Source: Isoetes taiwanensis
Lineage: Eukaryota; Streptophyta; Lycopodiopsida; Isoetales; Isoetaceae
NCBI GenBank assembly: GCA_021234155.1
Contig: JAJEKV010000014.1
Location: 13,504,494 to 13,568,493 of the forward strand
DNA length: 64,000 nt
Direction: 5' to 3'
The position numbers and the translations under genes are program-made. This document shows, in pieces, positions 1 to 12,859 of this stretch; position 1 is the stretch's first letter; each line of letters starts with the position of its first letter. Under the pieces are notes generated by a model. It did no database searches, was not told where the DNA came from, and saw only the letters and a list, made by a program, of their open reading frames with translations.

Positions 1-1100
1 GAAAAACATAATATAACTTGGAATGATACATATGTTATATGTAAATGAGAGACTATTGATGAGGGACTTGGTGTTATTATCTATTGACAACAAACAAGAA
101 AGTGGATCACACCATGCGAATTTAGTATATTCCAACCTTTTAGCTTATACAAAATTAAGCTTGGTGTGATCTTTTGAAAAACATGACTTCCTATAGTAAA
201 ATTACTTTGATTATCTTTTAATAAAAGAAATACATATGTGTCTTATTTGAAGTTAAGTGTGGATATGGGACGTGCTCATTTATTGATAAAGTGTTTGCTT
301 TTTGAAAACTTTATGTACTACTAGAGTTGGTAAAGTATTTTAGATGCAAATAGGATGCTTGATGTGATCCTTCTTAAAAAAAAGATATGCTCTTTGAAAA
401 GGACTAATAACTTTATGCACTTGGGGTGGTAAAGCATTAAATGAGAAGGGGTACTTGTGTTTAATTTTAATTTGACAACAAATAAGAAAGTGGATCACAC
501 CATGCGAATTTAGTGTGGATCACACCATGCGAATTTAGTGTGTCCCTTTTTTTTTGCATATGTATTATTCGTTTGGTGTGATCCATCTTGAAAAAAAAAA
601 TAGCTTTCAAGTAAAAGAAAAGAAAGAAATATCTTATTTAAAGTGTAAAGTGTTAGTATATAAAGTGTTGGTTTATTAAAATACTATTTGTTTACGCTAA
701 GTTGTAAGTTGAATATTTGTGTTTCTATTTACTTTTTTACGCAAGGATCACACCAGGCGAATTTCTTATATGCAATTACTTCTGCGCATGAAGATTTCGC
801 ATCATATGATCCTCTTTAAACAAGGATGGCTTTGACCTTCAATGTTCATAAATTTTATGAATGTTTGCATATAAGAATGTCACATATCATATTTTCTTAA
901 AAAATGGTCATCAAATGGATAACTAGTCAAAGAGTTCTTCTACTACTTAAAGAGTTTCAAGACTCATTTTTGCTATAATTCAAATAGCAATAGAGTTTTA
1001 AAGGAATCTATTGTTAAAGGTAGTCAAAGCCTTCTTGTATTAGCGATATCTAAACACAAACACCATAACCTTTGTACTTCAAGAATGTATAAACCCTTCA
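1..1100. other. AT-rich non-coding DNA
   Basis: No open reading frame of interest and no recognisable protein similarity is visible. The sequence is AT-rich with short A and T runs. Its only clear structure is the GGATCACACC repeat family described separately. It lies outside the LTR array that begins near 2347. Confidence 0.6.
104..812. repeat. Dispersed hairpin-forming repeats, GGATCACACC family
   Basis: The 20-mer GGATCACACCATGCGAATTT occurs at 104-123, 492-511 and 517-536, with a close variant (CAGG for CATG) at 745-764. Each site is followed by a near-reverse complement: 151-171 (ends GGTGTGATC), 567-584 (TTCGTTTGGTGTGATCC) and about 793-812 (ends ATATGATCC). Three potential stem-loops therefore share one stem sequence. 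At 492-541 the left arm is duplicated in tandem with a 25-bp period. An extra right-arm-like piece lies near 353-372. Function is unknown; it may be a fold-back element or a decayed terminal repeat. Confidence 0.6.
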
Positions 1101-2346
1101 CATTGCAAAGTATAATGTCATTTATTAGCATCTTCACGGACATTTCCCTTCCTTATCGGAAGCGGCTCATCTCAAGGAACGTATTCGATTCGAATGCCTT
1201 CATCCTCTCTCAATCTCTCACAATATCCTAGGAGACCCGAGTTCTTCACCACAAAATCGGACTAAACTTGAAACGTCCCGAAATGACTTCTTGCCACTCA
1301 ACGGATCCAATGGATATAAACCGCCATCCGCCCGGATGTCAACACTTTTGAGCCTCGCAAAGACACAACACGCCGAGGTCTAAGTTCTTATTTTTAGACC
1401 TCTTTTTTGCGATTGAAGACTGGAGCATATTCGCGGAGTCGGTTGGATCCTTATCCACACATCATTTGGAGCTTCCATATCTTGCGTGGATCGCGACGGG
1501 CGCCGGTGAAGGTGTACAATTTGTATGCCCCAGCACAATTCGCTTCGTGTGAGCCGAACGTCCGTACTAACCTCGTTTTTGAAATTTGCAACGTGCATAT
1601 GGAAATCGAAAAGTCCATTCTCCTACAATCCATGCTTTTATACATTAAGCAAATTCAAATTTCGAATTGTAGGGGGCGGAAAGCCTGTATTGGGATGAAG
1701 TAAAGATCCCGGTTAATGCTGGGTTCACATGGACAACCGCTACTTTACCGGCTTAAAACCCGGGCAACTTGGGCTGAGGCAAAAAAATTCAGCCCCCCTT
1801 TTGGAAAATCAGCCCTTGCAAGATCCAACTTGCGTGAGCTGATGCAAATAAATTTTTAATCTTGTACGACTCGCCGAACTTCAGCCGGAGGGCCTAAACT
1901 TCTCCATGTGAACCACCCATAAGGCGCAGCCGCAGCGCCTCGAAATGAAAGTCTGATACAAAGCTTCAACCTACACATTCAAATTTTGAAATGTGGAAGG
2001 CGGGAAGCTTGTATGGCCATGGCCTCTAAATGAAAATAGCGCAAGAATCGGTAACACGCACGCTTGGTATCTGACAAACCAAGAGGCACCGCCATGAGTT
2101 GCAGGTATGCTATAATGCAAGTGGCTTTTTAGAAGCGCCACATGTTGCATCAGCCTGTCTGAAAACCAACAGAATTAAATACATATGGCGCCATGAATGC
2201 GCAATCCCCCTTATTCCGGGAGAATATTCCAAGTAAATCTGTAATGATGAGATTTTGGTATCCTAGGTGGCATGGGAAAAAAGGAGCGGAAATATGACGT
2301 GGAATGGCTGATAGGAGGCCATTTTCAGACCCCAAATCCGCCCTAA
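1101..2346. other. Unassigned DNA left of the LTR array
   Basis: The GC content is higher than in the first kilobase, but no credible coding region is seen. A related motif pair flanks the candidate MITE: ATTCAAATTTCGAAT followed by a GGCGGAAAGC-type string near 1648-1690, and a diverged copy near 1977-2020. The overlapping small ORFs on both strands at 1380-1703 have no recognisable domain. Confidence 0.5.
1721..1914. mobile_element. Candidate MITE with 12-bp inverted termini
   Basis: GGTTCACATGGA at 1722-1733 is matched by its exact reverse complement TCCATGTGAACC at 1903-1914. This bounds a segment of about 190 bp that has no coding capacity. Size and terminal inverted repeats fit a miniature inverted-repeat transposable element. 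No clear target-site duplication was found, so the superfamily is not assigned and the boundaries may be off by a few bases. Confidence 0.45.
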
Positions 2347-2489
2347 TGCGTCCCTACATGCGGTGTATCGTTGCAAGGTTGCCGATGTGCAGTGCCGTTG
2401 ATCGCTTGAGTAGGATCACCTAGCTGTTGCAGTCGGGCATTCTTGAATGTCTTCGAAGCTCTGAGATCGTGGTCGGTAGGCAGGCATTG

Positions 2490-3457
2490 TCATTCCTCCG
2501 CAGGTTGAATTTCTGAGTGCGACTCCTGTTGCTTGGGCTTTGCTTCATTCCGAGGTGCCTCTACTGTGCCTGGAAGTGTGGTCATCTCCATTGCCCCTAC
2601 CATGGCTCCTTCTGGTCGCCTTTGCGTGATTTGTACTTGCTGGCTAGGTCGTCTCCTCCGTCCCTTGGGTTCTATCCATTCGAGTCTCGCACTCCTGGGC
2701 TGACGTAGTAAAGTCGTCCTTCCTTTGGTTTCTAGGTGTTTCTGGGTCCCGAATTCTTGTTCGAGCGGAATATTCTCCTCCTTGATCTTGCCCCTAATGC
2801 TGGTATAGGCCTTCAAGTTGGAGATGTTCCTTTCCTGATATGCGTCTCCTCCCCCTCATGGTCTCCTACTTTTTGGAACCGATGAAAGTTCTCCTGCTGG
2901 TGCAAGGGAGCTGGAATCTCGTCCTGGTCAGCCTTAGGTGCTTTGTGGTTGCCTAGCTTGGTTGCTCCTTTTGTTGACGTTGCATGACATTCGCTTGAGC
3001 TGCTGGGCTGCAAGGTCGTGGTGGTCTTCCCTCCGGTTTCTGTACGCTCCTGTGTCGCCATGACTTCTGTCCTCGACGGAAGATTATGCCCTCTGGCCTT
3101 AGCTCGTGATGCTAACATGGCATCGATGTCTAACGTCTTCCTGCACCTGTATTTTGCTGCCTCGCGTTCTTCCATTTGAAACTCATGTGCGTCGAGTTGG
3201 TGAAGGCGTCGAGATCCTCTTTCTGATGTGACCTCGTGGACGTGGTAGTCGGGAGGTTGACATCTAGAAAATTCTTGATGCCGTTGGTTACCAAATATTC
3301 TTCCCATTTGATGAAGATTGATGATAGGCCGGTGGTGTCCTGTTCTACTCGTTTGTCGGTTGAGGTGTTTGTCGTTGTGCTTCCCTCTCTTGGGACTGCC
3401 TTTTCGGTCTCCTCTCCTTATCTGTCTGTACATCGGCTGGGACCTTGATGTCTTCAA
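2490..3457 (-). pseudogene. Basic gag-like ORF pair, copy A
   Basis: Two overlapping minus-strand frames, 3457-2813 (214 residues) and 2816-2490 (108 residues), overlap by four bases. Both are rich in Arg, Lys, Gln, Glu and Pro with Ser/Thr-rich stretches, and neither has a zinc knuckle or capsid motif that can be recognised. They are the longest minus-strand frames between the primer-binding site and the truncation, which is where gag would sit. Both frames are partly preserved in copy B. A non-coding origin cannot be excluded, because the codon signal is weak. Confidence 0.3.
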
Positions 3458-4236
3458 GAAGTTGCGCCTCTAGCTCTTTTGTGGCTCTGGCCCTGTACTT
3501 CGAAAGCAACGCTCGTATATTCTAGAGTCTAAGGGTCCACTTGAAGGGCTCTCCTACAACATTTTGGGCTCTATAAGCAAGCAAGATGGCTCAAGCAGCA
3601 TTACTGGAGACATATCTATAATCTCCAAGTCTATGGACATTAGGACGTGTGGTATGCATGAATTGAGGTTTGTTTTGCAAAGCCTCCATGATGTTTGAGG
3701 CATACTCTAAGGTCCTAGCAAAGTTGGTTTGGGGGAGTCCAATCTCTACGTATGGAGTGACTTGGGCAGCTCTAGACTCTAGCTCCTTTCTAGGTATCCT
3801 GGCAATAGGGAGTGTCAATGTGGCGGCTGTATAAGTCAAACTCTATTAGAAGGACACAAAATTAGGTCAAGGTTTATGCCTTTGGCATGAGCAGAGGTGA
3901 TGTACCAACAGTTGGACTTGGGTTGCTATGCTGAGGTCTAGATGACTATAACAAAGGGGTGTGTGGGCACTTCTATCTAGGAGTAAGGCATTATCTTTGA
4001 GCCGAGAGCAATACTTGCGAGGTACTAATGGGGTATGCTTCTATTTACAAACAAACCACAGTTTGGAAAAACAATTCAAGGGTTTGAGCAATTTTGGTCA
4101 TTTTGAGCTGGGATTTGACATTTCTAGCCTAATTTGAGGCATATTTGGATTCTAGGCTGTCTAACGGTCCTATTGCAACAAATTTCAGGTGATTTGGAGC
4201 TCTGTAGCTCAAGTTATGGAGGTTCAAAGTTTGGAG

Positions 4237-5172
4237 GTCTCACACATTGCGCCCAGACCAATAATGAAAGTTTCATTTTTACTCCTAGCGCGACGTGTGA
4301 GACATTGACTCTAAATGGGTTAAACTTCCAATTTGGGTGATGTAAGGGTCTAGTTCTGCTAGACTCATCGAGTTAGGCAGAATTGACCCCTTATTTGGTC
4401 GATTTGGAGCTGTTTTGGGCACTTTTGGGGAATGGTCTCACATGTTGCGCCCAGACCAAAAATGAACTTTTCATTTTTGCTCCTGGCGCGACGTGTGAGA
4501 CATCCTCTCAGTTTTGTCCAAAATGTCAGTTTTAACTAAAACAAAAGCTAGAACTTACTAACTCAACTTAATTAAGTAAGATTACACATGTTACTTTGTC
4601 AAAAACTCTTTATATTAACAAAAATTTTCTATTATCTACAAAATTTTACTGTCGCTCTCCCTTGATGTAGCTAGCAAGATGCATGTCCTGCTTCATTAGT
4701 GTCACCCTCTTTGCATGAACTGTGCAGGCTGTCGAATCTTCAAAATGCTGCACTAGTTTTTGCTCTGTTGCCTCTTGCAGTGCCCGCAACATCTCGTCCG
4801 TCTCGGCCAAATTGCAAGCTACCCTTTTGGGTGAGCTAAAAACACTTATTGTCCTACTATATGGCTTAATTTAGACCTTTCTAATCTCATGGTCTCACAC
4901 ATTGCGCCCAGACCAATAATGAAAGTTTCATTTTTGATCCTGGCGCGACGTGTGAGACATGGTGAATTTTGATGCCAAATTTTATACTTTCTAAGCATGT
5001 TTTTAGGAATGTAACATACTAATCTAGCTAGTTTTTAGCTTGAAATTCAAATTACCATGTTACTTTTCTGAAATTCATCACTTTCCAAGGTGTTTTTGGC
5101 TCAATGTCTCACACGTTGCGCCCAGCTCAAAAATGAGATTTTCATTATTGCTCCTGGCGCGACGTGTGAGAC
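4237..5172. repeat. Four 67-bp near-palindromes, copy A leader
   Basis: Palindromes lie at 4237-4303, 4435-4501, 4892-4958 and 5106-5172, each exactly 67 bp. Each begins GTCTCACACRTTGCGCCC and ends CTGGCGCGACGTGTGAGAC (one has CTAGCGCG). The centre is an AATGAA...TTCATT self-complementary core. The arms pair over about 30 bp with almost no loop, so each unit could form a cruciform or a long RNA hairpin. Spacing is about 130-390 bp. They lie downstream of the primer-binding site in the element's sense, in the leader. Confidence 0.8.
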
Positions 5173-5363
5173 CATCCTACTTTTGAAGGTTTTGGCTCAC
5201 TATTTTTAGTCTTTTTATGTTCTAATTCACTTAACTGTTACTAGCTTAGCATATACTACAAAAATGAGAAAAAATTTTCCCATTTTTCGAGGTTTAAGGA
5301 TCCTATCAAGTTAGTACTACTGGGAGCATGGTCAGTGCTTTGCTCTTGGTCTCCAAGAACATT

Positions 5364-5375
5364 GCTCTGATACCA
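5364..5375 (-). promoter_or_regulatory. Primer-binding site (initiator Met tRNA), copy A
   Basis: The minus strand reads TGGTATCAGAGC, the standard plant retrotransposon site complementary to the 3' end of initiator Met tRNA. It lies one base from the LTR end (GTCACA). This fixes the element's orientation as minus and marks LTR2 as a 5' LTR for the truncated copy A. Confidence 0.85.
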
Positions 5376-5376
5376 C

Positions 5377-6863
5377 TGTGACGTCCCCTACTCATCTACG
5401 GTGCCCGCACCGTATACAAACAGGAGTTCATCCCCCATACCAGCTCCATACTGATACAGGGCCCTCCACGTATCACTGCAACCTTGATGAGTTCCAGTGG
5501 GAAGAATGAAGGGGTCATTTACCCTGTCTTCCTCAGGGCCTATCTAGCTGCGGAAGCGTAAACATACATGTCAGTATACAATATCAACATCACATAACCA
5601 TCTCGAAGGATGGCTCATCACATATCTGCATAGACAAAGATCAGTACATCACATGGGGAATCCTACCCAAGGCTCGGACTCAAGGGGGTGACTGACGGCT
5701 TGGGTCTCCAAAGTTCATTGCAGACAGAATTCATGGCAATGGATTTGGCTGGCATGAGAACATGGCTTAGGGTATTCCACTCCATCCGCCCCTCCTGTGC
5801 ACACTTTGCAGAGTAGGTTGAAGAGTATTGGGACCTGACTGTAGCCCGTCAGATGCATAGCCAGAGGGGCTATTCCTGGGTTACATCTCCCCAGTTCCGA
5901 TGGGGCAGGTAGGGATCACTCCCTCCAGAGATCTACATGCTGACTCAAGGTGATTAGAGGGCCACCGCCCTTATTCGACTTAACCCACTGGAAAGTGAAC
6001 CCCACTCCACGGGTGTCGAGCCCATGCCTTACCCACACTCAGTGGCAAGCCATTAGACCTAGTTTACATTGATCCCCGGTAGACTTTACACACCAGAGGG
6101 ATCGGTCAAGAGTCAGAACACGAACCTCCTTCTGAGCCAGTCTGGCCCCTTCACCCACAACCAGGTGTGGTTCTTGTACACAGGCCGAATACTAGTAATG
6201 CACTAAAGAGACTAGCTAGGAGCATCAACTACTAGGCTGTAGGTCTCTACCCCCCTTCCCAATACAATGAGTCCACAGAGATCGTCCATACATCAGTATC
6301 ATCACAGAACTAAAGAATAGTATCTAATCTATATCATAGAAGTTATGTTCTTTAGTTAGGGCTCGCTATCTAGGGTTCTATGTGGCTGCTATGGGCAATT
6401 CAATAGGCTAAACATGCTAACTCTATGCCCGGAAGGCGGATTAGGCTATTGAATTGACGAAATACCTGGTCCTCGGCTTGCTCCTCTTAATCCGAATGCG
6501 TCCATGTCGCTGTCTTGCTTGGGGATGCGGTCGGAAAGGGAATCTGACGAGCTAGAGTGCTCAGGCAGATCTTGGGAGTCGGGATTGACTCTTTGGGCGC
6601 GCAAAACGGAGCTCGGAATGACTGTGGACGAAAAAGGGAAAGTTAGGGTTTGGTTGCCTTACATAGGCTATCAGTTAGGGTTAGGGTTTCCATGACCCTT
6701 GGTATGCCCACTTAATGGTTAGAGGTCTAAAGTGCGCACATTGATAAATGTGTGCACACTTGCAATTGCCGCGGCGACATCGCCACTTGAATGGCGTAAT
6801 GCCAGCGTGGCGACGCAGCACGGTATAATGCCTAGAGACCGTGATATCATCTTGAACGCCACA
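5377..6863 (-). repeat. LTR2 of the tandem array
   Basis: A 1487-bp long terminal repeat; on the minus strand it runs from TGTGGCG to GACGTCACA, giving TG...CA ends. It is nearly identical to LTR1 except for roughly the last 100 bp at the high-coordinate end (U3 start), where the two diverge strongly. A purine tract adjoins at 6864 and a primer-binding site lies beyond 5377, so one LTR is shared by two units. Confidence 0.75.
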
Positions 6864-6880
6864 TTCTCCCCACACTTAAA
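6864..6880 (-). promoter_or_regulatory. Polypurine tract
   Basis: The minus strand reads AAGTGTGGGGAGAA immediately before the TGTGG start of LTR2. This is the position and composition of a plus-strand priming polypurine tract. It identifies LTR2 as the 3' LTR of the full internal region at 6864-14780. Confidence 0.75.
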
Positions 6881-9800
6881 ATGATGCTGTCCGTCAAAGA
6901 TCGGGTTCTCCCCACCTTGGGATCTTCTTAACCTGCAATCAACTTGATGCATTCAATTTATTATTATTATACTTACACAATTATTAGAATTACTCTAAGG
7001 TAATGTTTAAGAAATTACTGTACTATTTCATTATCCAATTAACTTATCACTTCATACTTAATCAACGCCAGGTAATTACTAACCTTACTTAATACAACAT
7101 TTAAGTTTATCAAAGTTTATCAATTTCATACAAAATTTACACTTCCAAGGTACTCTTCATCCCTTGCAACACGTTTTAACAAAATTCGTGTTGCAAGTCT
7201 TTGCACCTTGAAATCCTGCATTAATTTTACAATATCTATAATTACATATTTACTAGCTTACACAAGATTTAAGCGATTAGTTCAATGGTAGAAATCACAA
7301 CTACTCTAGAACTATCTATACAAGTGCTCGTGATGCGACTCCCCGCCAGTTTTTCGTTCTCATTGGCCTCCTAGATTCACACCACGCTAGAATATTAATG
7401 TAAAGTTGGTTATAAGGGAACCACCCCATCTATCTACATGAATGCATGACTAATCTCCCGGCATAGGAAGAGGATGCTTCTTCCATCGTGGCCGTGGAGA
7501 CAACGCCCTATAATGCCTATATGACGCTCATGCCTACACCTTTAGTTGCCTGAGACGTGGAGGATAGGTTCCTTCTCGTATTTGGGCGTGAAGGATAGGG
7601 TCCTCCCCGTAGGCATTGACTAGAGGTGCTTTCCTATCAATGCATTCCTGAATGACCTCTTATCTCTCGAGGTCATCTACTTCCGTGGGACGGAAGTAGA
7701 CTTTTTAATCTACCTTCCACTCATCCAAGCAGAACCGCGGTCATGCCTGTATTGACATTACACCACGTCCTAGAGATCACCGTAGTGGTCCCATCATCGG
7801 TAATTACGCATGCAACCCATACCTGGCATAGGTTGCATGCGTAGATTAATCTTAACTACACATGAATTTAATCTAAACACAAATCGACATGCCTGAGCCA
7901 ATTTTTGCTGGCTCCTTTAATGCATGTGATTAATATAATTACCCTAAGGTAATATTTATGAATTAACATTATCATAGTATCGGATACATTACTTCCGATA
8001 GTACAATTATATTTACTCTAAGCTTTGCAATATTTAACGACTTTTAGATCGCGATTATTTAAACAATAACCCTGATTTAGACCTATTGTTACATAGACAA
8101 GGTTTTAATTATCATACACAAGAATTATATGTGCTTCTTATTCTCTTCCTTGGGTTCTGCATTACCCTTGGAAGTATATCCCTAAGATGCACTTAAGTAT
8201 ATCTGAATTCTATTTTCTATTTATATTTATAAGGACCCCGAGGTCATATAGCTATCCTTGGAAGGAATTGCATCCTTGCGAAGGATTAATTAACATGCTA
8301 CCTCACATTACCATTGTTATTTAACTTATTTCCCTATGATACATATACGTACAGCAAATTCTATGCAGTTATTAGGATCTATATTTAACTTGTCAATAAG
8401 ACATATTAAAGCTTATTATACATGGGCACACCTTACCTAAGGCTAGGACGCATCCACCCATTGAGCCGGCATGGAGTAATTTGGAGATGACTTGGTCGTT
8501 GCATTTCTCCCATAGTTTTGCTCCACTTCATTGGTGTAGTTAGCTACTACGTCAGTCTCGCACGTTGAAGGCCTCCTGAGCACTAAGGTATCTATCTATT
8601 TTATGCTCTATTCGCTTCGGCCATTGTCGGAGTGAACTCTATTCTACTGGTCGGTCAATTCGATGCAAGTACGTTCAATAATAAGATTGAGCCCTCCCGC
8701 TTTCTTCGAAAAGAAAATGGTCCTGCACCCCTTCAATGACGTTGTACACAACGTCATATCTATTCTCTCCCCTTAAGAGGTTATACGCTTCTTACTTAGC
8801 GCATTAATTTACTAGCCTTAGCTGACATATATAACCATCTAAGATGGATATACATATTATGTTATCATTTATTTCAATATAGTTATGGGTTACCTACTTA
8901 GTTAGAACGATTCTAAACCACAAGGTTTTGTCATCATGACAATTCCTTTTGTCACAAAAGACTATTTGATTACTATAATTCTTATTTTAGATTTACCTTA
9001 CATGTATTATTCTTTTATATTCTAGAGATTCCCCCTTTCTTAGTTATTTAAACTCTTGGAATATTCCTACCAATCGAACTGATGTCATCGTAACAAGTTG
9101 GCCGGACTTGTTAGATTACTTCTTTTCTTTCGGTTGGATTATTCTTTTGGAGGTACTAGATTTATACATGGTCAACAATTATCCTAGTAATGATTCCTTC
9201 TTAGCGAGGTGATCAATCTCACCAAGTGGTTTCAATATGTTGGATGTCTGTTAACAATCGTGTATAATTTTAGTTACTCCTATGCGTTTCCTTCCCAATC
9301 CTTGACGCTTAGCCCAATCTTGGGGCAATCCAACGAGAATATCTGAAAATGCCTTCTAATCCCAATATGGATGTTACCGTCCATACCTTTAACCTACTAG
9401 GCCCCATGGCCTTAGATGCTTGAGCTTGCTAGAAGCTCATCCACTTGTTGCCTGCTTGAAGTAGCAAGGTAACGTTCTTCTGAGCCGCTCGATACTTCAG
9501 TCTCCTTGACGGTGGATCCTCTTTGATGTAGAGGTTGACTTTGTTCGTTAGAAACCTCTCATTGCTGGTGGCTTGATGGTGTGTTAATCACTTGAAATCT
9601 TCCATGCCGCTTTTCAAAAGCCTGAAGGTGGCGCCGTTGAAGAAGATCTTTCATCTTGAACTCTTTGTCTTGGCAGCTAAAGGACGACTCTGTATCCGAT
9701 ATTGTTTCTTTGACTCCATCGACGTCTCATACGTCGAGTCCTCTTGTCGTTATCGTGTTGCCCGAAGAGTGTTGAGGATGTTGATTGCTTCACCCCTGCA

Positions 9801-11901
9801 AATTGCCTGACATCTCTTCCTTTGATCTGTTACGCTATGGGAGGGAAGGAATAACAAGGGAACTATATATGCAAAGTATATAACTTACATAATTACAATT
9901 ACTACTAGAGCTATTAGGTCCCCCTTGTGCCTCCCTTCGAGTTGCACACCTACTCCTTGGCAATGTCATCGGTGTTCCTCCCGGTGCAATGGTGTTGACG
10001 ATCTATATCCTCCTATTTGTACGTCAGTTCGTACTCCGGGGTAACTTGTTGATATACTTGGGCCCTCCGATGTTTGTCGGCTATGGCACAACACGCTTTG
10101 CATCACATTCTAACTAAAGGTGTGCTGGTCGTTGATGCTTCGACATTTCGGTCTGCTTCCTGATCCTGTTCTGGGGCGGTAATTGTTCCCCCCTTCATGA
10201 TACTTGAAGCTATTTTTTGGCGTCTCTTGAGGCTGTGCGCGCTTCCTTTGGCTATACTTCTCTGGAATTGTTCTCTTCTGCAGTTGTTCTTTGAATCGTC
10301 CATCCTTGGGTTCACCAAGTTGCATGCAAGTCCGCGTGCAAGTCGTCGGCTCGCCTCGCCTAGTTGCTTCTCCATCGAGCTTCCAATCTTCCTTGTTTGA
10401 TCCCCTCGATCACATGGCTTGGACGTTGTCACGTTCCTCAGTGCTATGCCGTCTTCTTGTCTTGAGGTACCTTCCGGTGGCTTTGATTGTGCTCGTCAGT
10501 TTTGATCCTCCTATTGCCTCTAGGGAGCTCGTGGAAGAAGTCGGTTGCTAGCACTTCTCCAGCTTTCAGTTCCTGACCTTTGTCCCTCTATGCATGTCGG
10601 TCTCTCTGTCAAGTAAAGCATCATGGCTCTCCTCCCTGCTGGCTATATTGTCTGGATGATGGATCCTTATATCTGCGCAGCTTGACCCTTGAGTTGAAGA
10701 AGTACCTGCCTTAGATAGTCTTGTCGTTGAATAGCCTGGCTATTATCTTGAACTCTCTTTTTGCCGAAGGTGCTTCAGTTGCTATCCTTGTCGTTAAGGT
10801 GTCGAATGCTTCTACCTTGGGCGTTTGACGTGCCACATGTCGGGGATATGATCGGCTTCTTTTCTAATTACTGGTAGGAGTACCTGACGAAGCCATCACC
10901 TAGTTGTTGAAGGCATATCTCCTCGTCGCAGTGTCTTTCGTAAGTGCATCTCCATCTAATACACGTGTCATAGCGCATCACCCTATATTACCACAAGGTG
11001 GAATTATGGTCGTCGAGATGTTGCCTTCTTAGTTGGCTTGTTGATGTCGGGTCGTTCCTCCTTCTATTGTTGAGGCCACTCGTGTCATAAGTTCGTCAAG
11101 TGTTGCTGCGCCACAAGAGGTAGTGTTGCGTCCTGGCGATGTCCTGGTGCAGCGCTGATGATCTTGACATGACCGGTGTTGTCTCTTATTCTGACATTGG
11201 GTGGACAAGTGGTCTTCTACTTGAGGGCACTTCCCGAAGTGTTTGGAGTCGAAGGTTTGCTTGGGCTCTGGTCGTTTCTTCCGCGTGCTTGCTCTTCCAT
11301 TTTGATCTTGGGCTATCGTTGTGCTTCCTTGCTTCCTTATTTGGTAGTCGAAGTGAAGGAGCTTCCTGATCTAAGCGCTAAATCCGTAAATCATGACTCT
11401 AAACTCATGTTTCTCCACTATATCTATGAACGCCCGAGATACACAATAGACATATACGCATTTACATTGGGATTTTAATTCATCCACTTTTCCAAAACAA
11501 TTACGAAGATCTACTTAAATGCTTATACTCCTTTAGGGTTTCCCCTCCTCCTAAAGTGTTTGATTCTTCAGTTTTGCTGCCTCTTCTTCGTTCTGGTTGA
11601 CTCCAGGATTCCTTTGAGATGCTGCTACTATTGTTGAGCTTCATGTCTGATCCGAGCTCGTCACGCCAAGTTGCGAAGAGTGTTCGTCGATGTGATCCCT
11701 TGAAAAAGATGCTCCTCCTTAATGTGTATGTTCGTCGTGAGGAATGCGGTGACCGCTCAACGTCCCTACATGCGGTGTGTCGTTGCAAGGTTGCCGATGT
11801 GCAGTGCCGTTGATCGCTTGAGTAGGATCACCTGGCTGTTGCAGTCAAGCATTCTTGAATATCTTCGAAGCTCTGAGATCGTGGTCGGTAGGCAGGCATT
11901 G

Positions 11902-12859
11902 TCATTCCTCCGCAGGTTGAATTTCTGAGTGCGACTCCTGTTGCTTGGGCTTTGCTTCATTCCGAGGTGCCTCTACTGTGCCTGGAAGTGTGGTCATCTC
12001 CATTGCCCCTACTTCTGGTCGCCTTTGCGTGATTTGTACTTGCTGGCTAGGTCGTCTCCTCCGTCCCTTGGGTCCTATCCATTCGAGTCTCGCACTCCTG
12101 GGCTGACGTAGTAAAGTCGTCCTTCCTTTGGTTTCTAGGTGTTTCTGGGTCCCGAATTCTTGTTCGAGCGGAATATTCTCCTCCTTGATCTTGCCCCTAA
12201 TGCTGATATAGGCCTTCAAGTTGGAGATGTTCCTTTCCTGATATGCGTCTCCTCCCCCTCATGGTCTCCTACTTTTTGGAACCGATGAAAGTTCTCCTGC
12301 TGGTGCAAGGGAGCTGGAATCTCGTCCTGGTCAGCCTTAGGTGCTTTGTGGTTGCCTAGCTTGGTTGCTCCTTTTGTTGACGTTGCATGACATTCGCTTG
12401 AGCTGCTGGGCTGCAAGGTCGTGGTGGTCTTCCCTCCAGTTTCTATACGCTCCTGTGTCGCCATGACTTCTCTCCTCGACAGAAGATTATGCCCTCTGGC
12501 CTTAGCTCGTGATGCTAACGTGGCATCGATGTCTAACGTCTTCCTGCACTTGTATTTTGCTGCCTCGCATTCTTCCATTTGAAACTCATGTGCGTCGAGT
12601 TGTGAAGGCATCGAGATCCTCTTTCTGATGTGACCTCGTGGACGTGGTAGTCGGGAGGTTGACATCTAGAAAATTCTTGATGCCGTTGGTTACCAAATAT
12701 TCTTCCCATTTGATGAAGATTGATGATAGGCCGGTGGTGTCCTGTTCTACTCGTTTGTCGGTTGAGGTGTTTGTCGTTGTGCTTCCCTCTCTTGGGTCTG
12801 CCTTTTCGGTCTTCTCTCCTTATCTGTCTGTACATCGGATGGGACCTTGATGTCTTCAA
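11902..12859 (-). pseudogene. Basic gag-like ORF pair, copy B
   Basis: This is the homologue of the 2490-3457 frames. Copy B is broken: near 12600 it has TTGTGAAGG where copy A has TTGGTGAAGG, a one-base loss. That splits the longer frame into overlapping pieces, 12859-12533 and 12665-12216. The 3' frame 12219-11902 is retained with a 9-bp in-frame deletion relative to copy A. Composition is Arg/Lys/Gln/Pro-rich. No family was recognised and coding status is uncertain. Confidence 0.3.

Larger units (their letters stand above)
2347..5376 (-). mobile_element. Truncated internal region, copy A
   Basis: This segment parallels 11761-14780 almost base for base, with scattered substitutions and small indels. 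One indel is 9 bp near 2602, present here and absent from copy B. The match stops abruptly near 2347, while copy B continues to lower coordinates, so copy A is truncated at its 3' side (minus-strand sense). It carries the leader, four 67-bp palindromes and a basic, possibly gag-like ORF pair. Confidence 0.7.

Noticed and set aside
1380-1703. Overlapping ORFs on both strands near 1.4-1.7 kb
   Set aside because: Three frames overlap without any protein signature, so none can be supported as a gene.
6504-6695. A 63-codon plus frame present in both LTR2 and LTR1 (23877-24068)
   Set aside because: It is kept only because the two LTRs are nearly identical. It lies on the strand opposite to the element and shows no domain.
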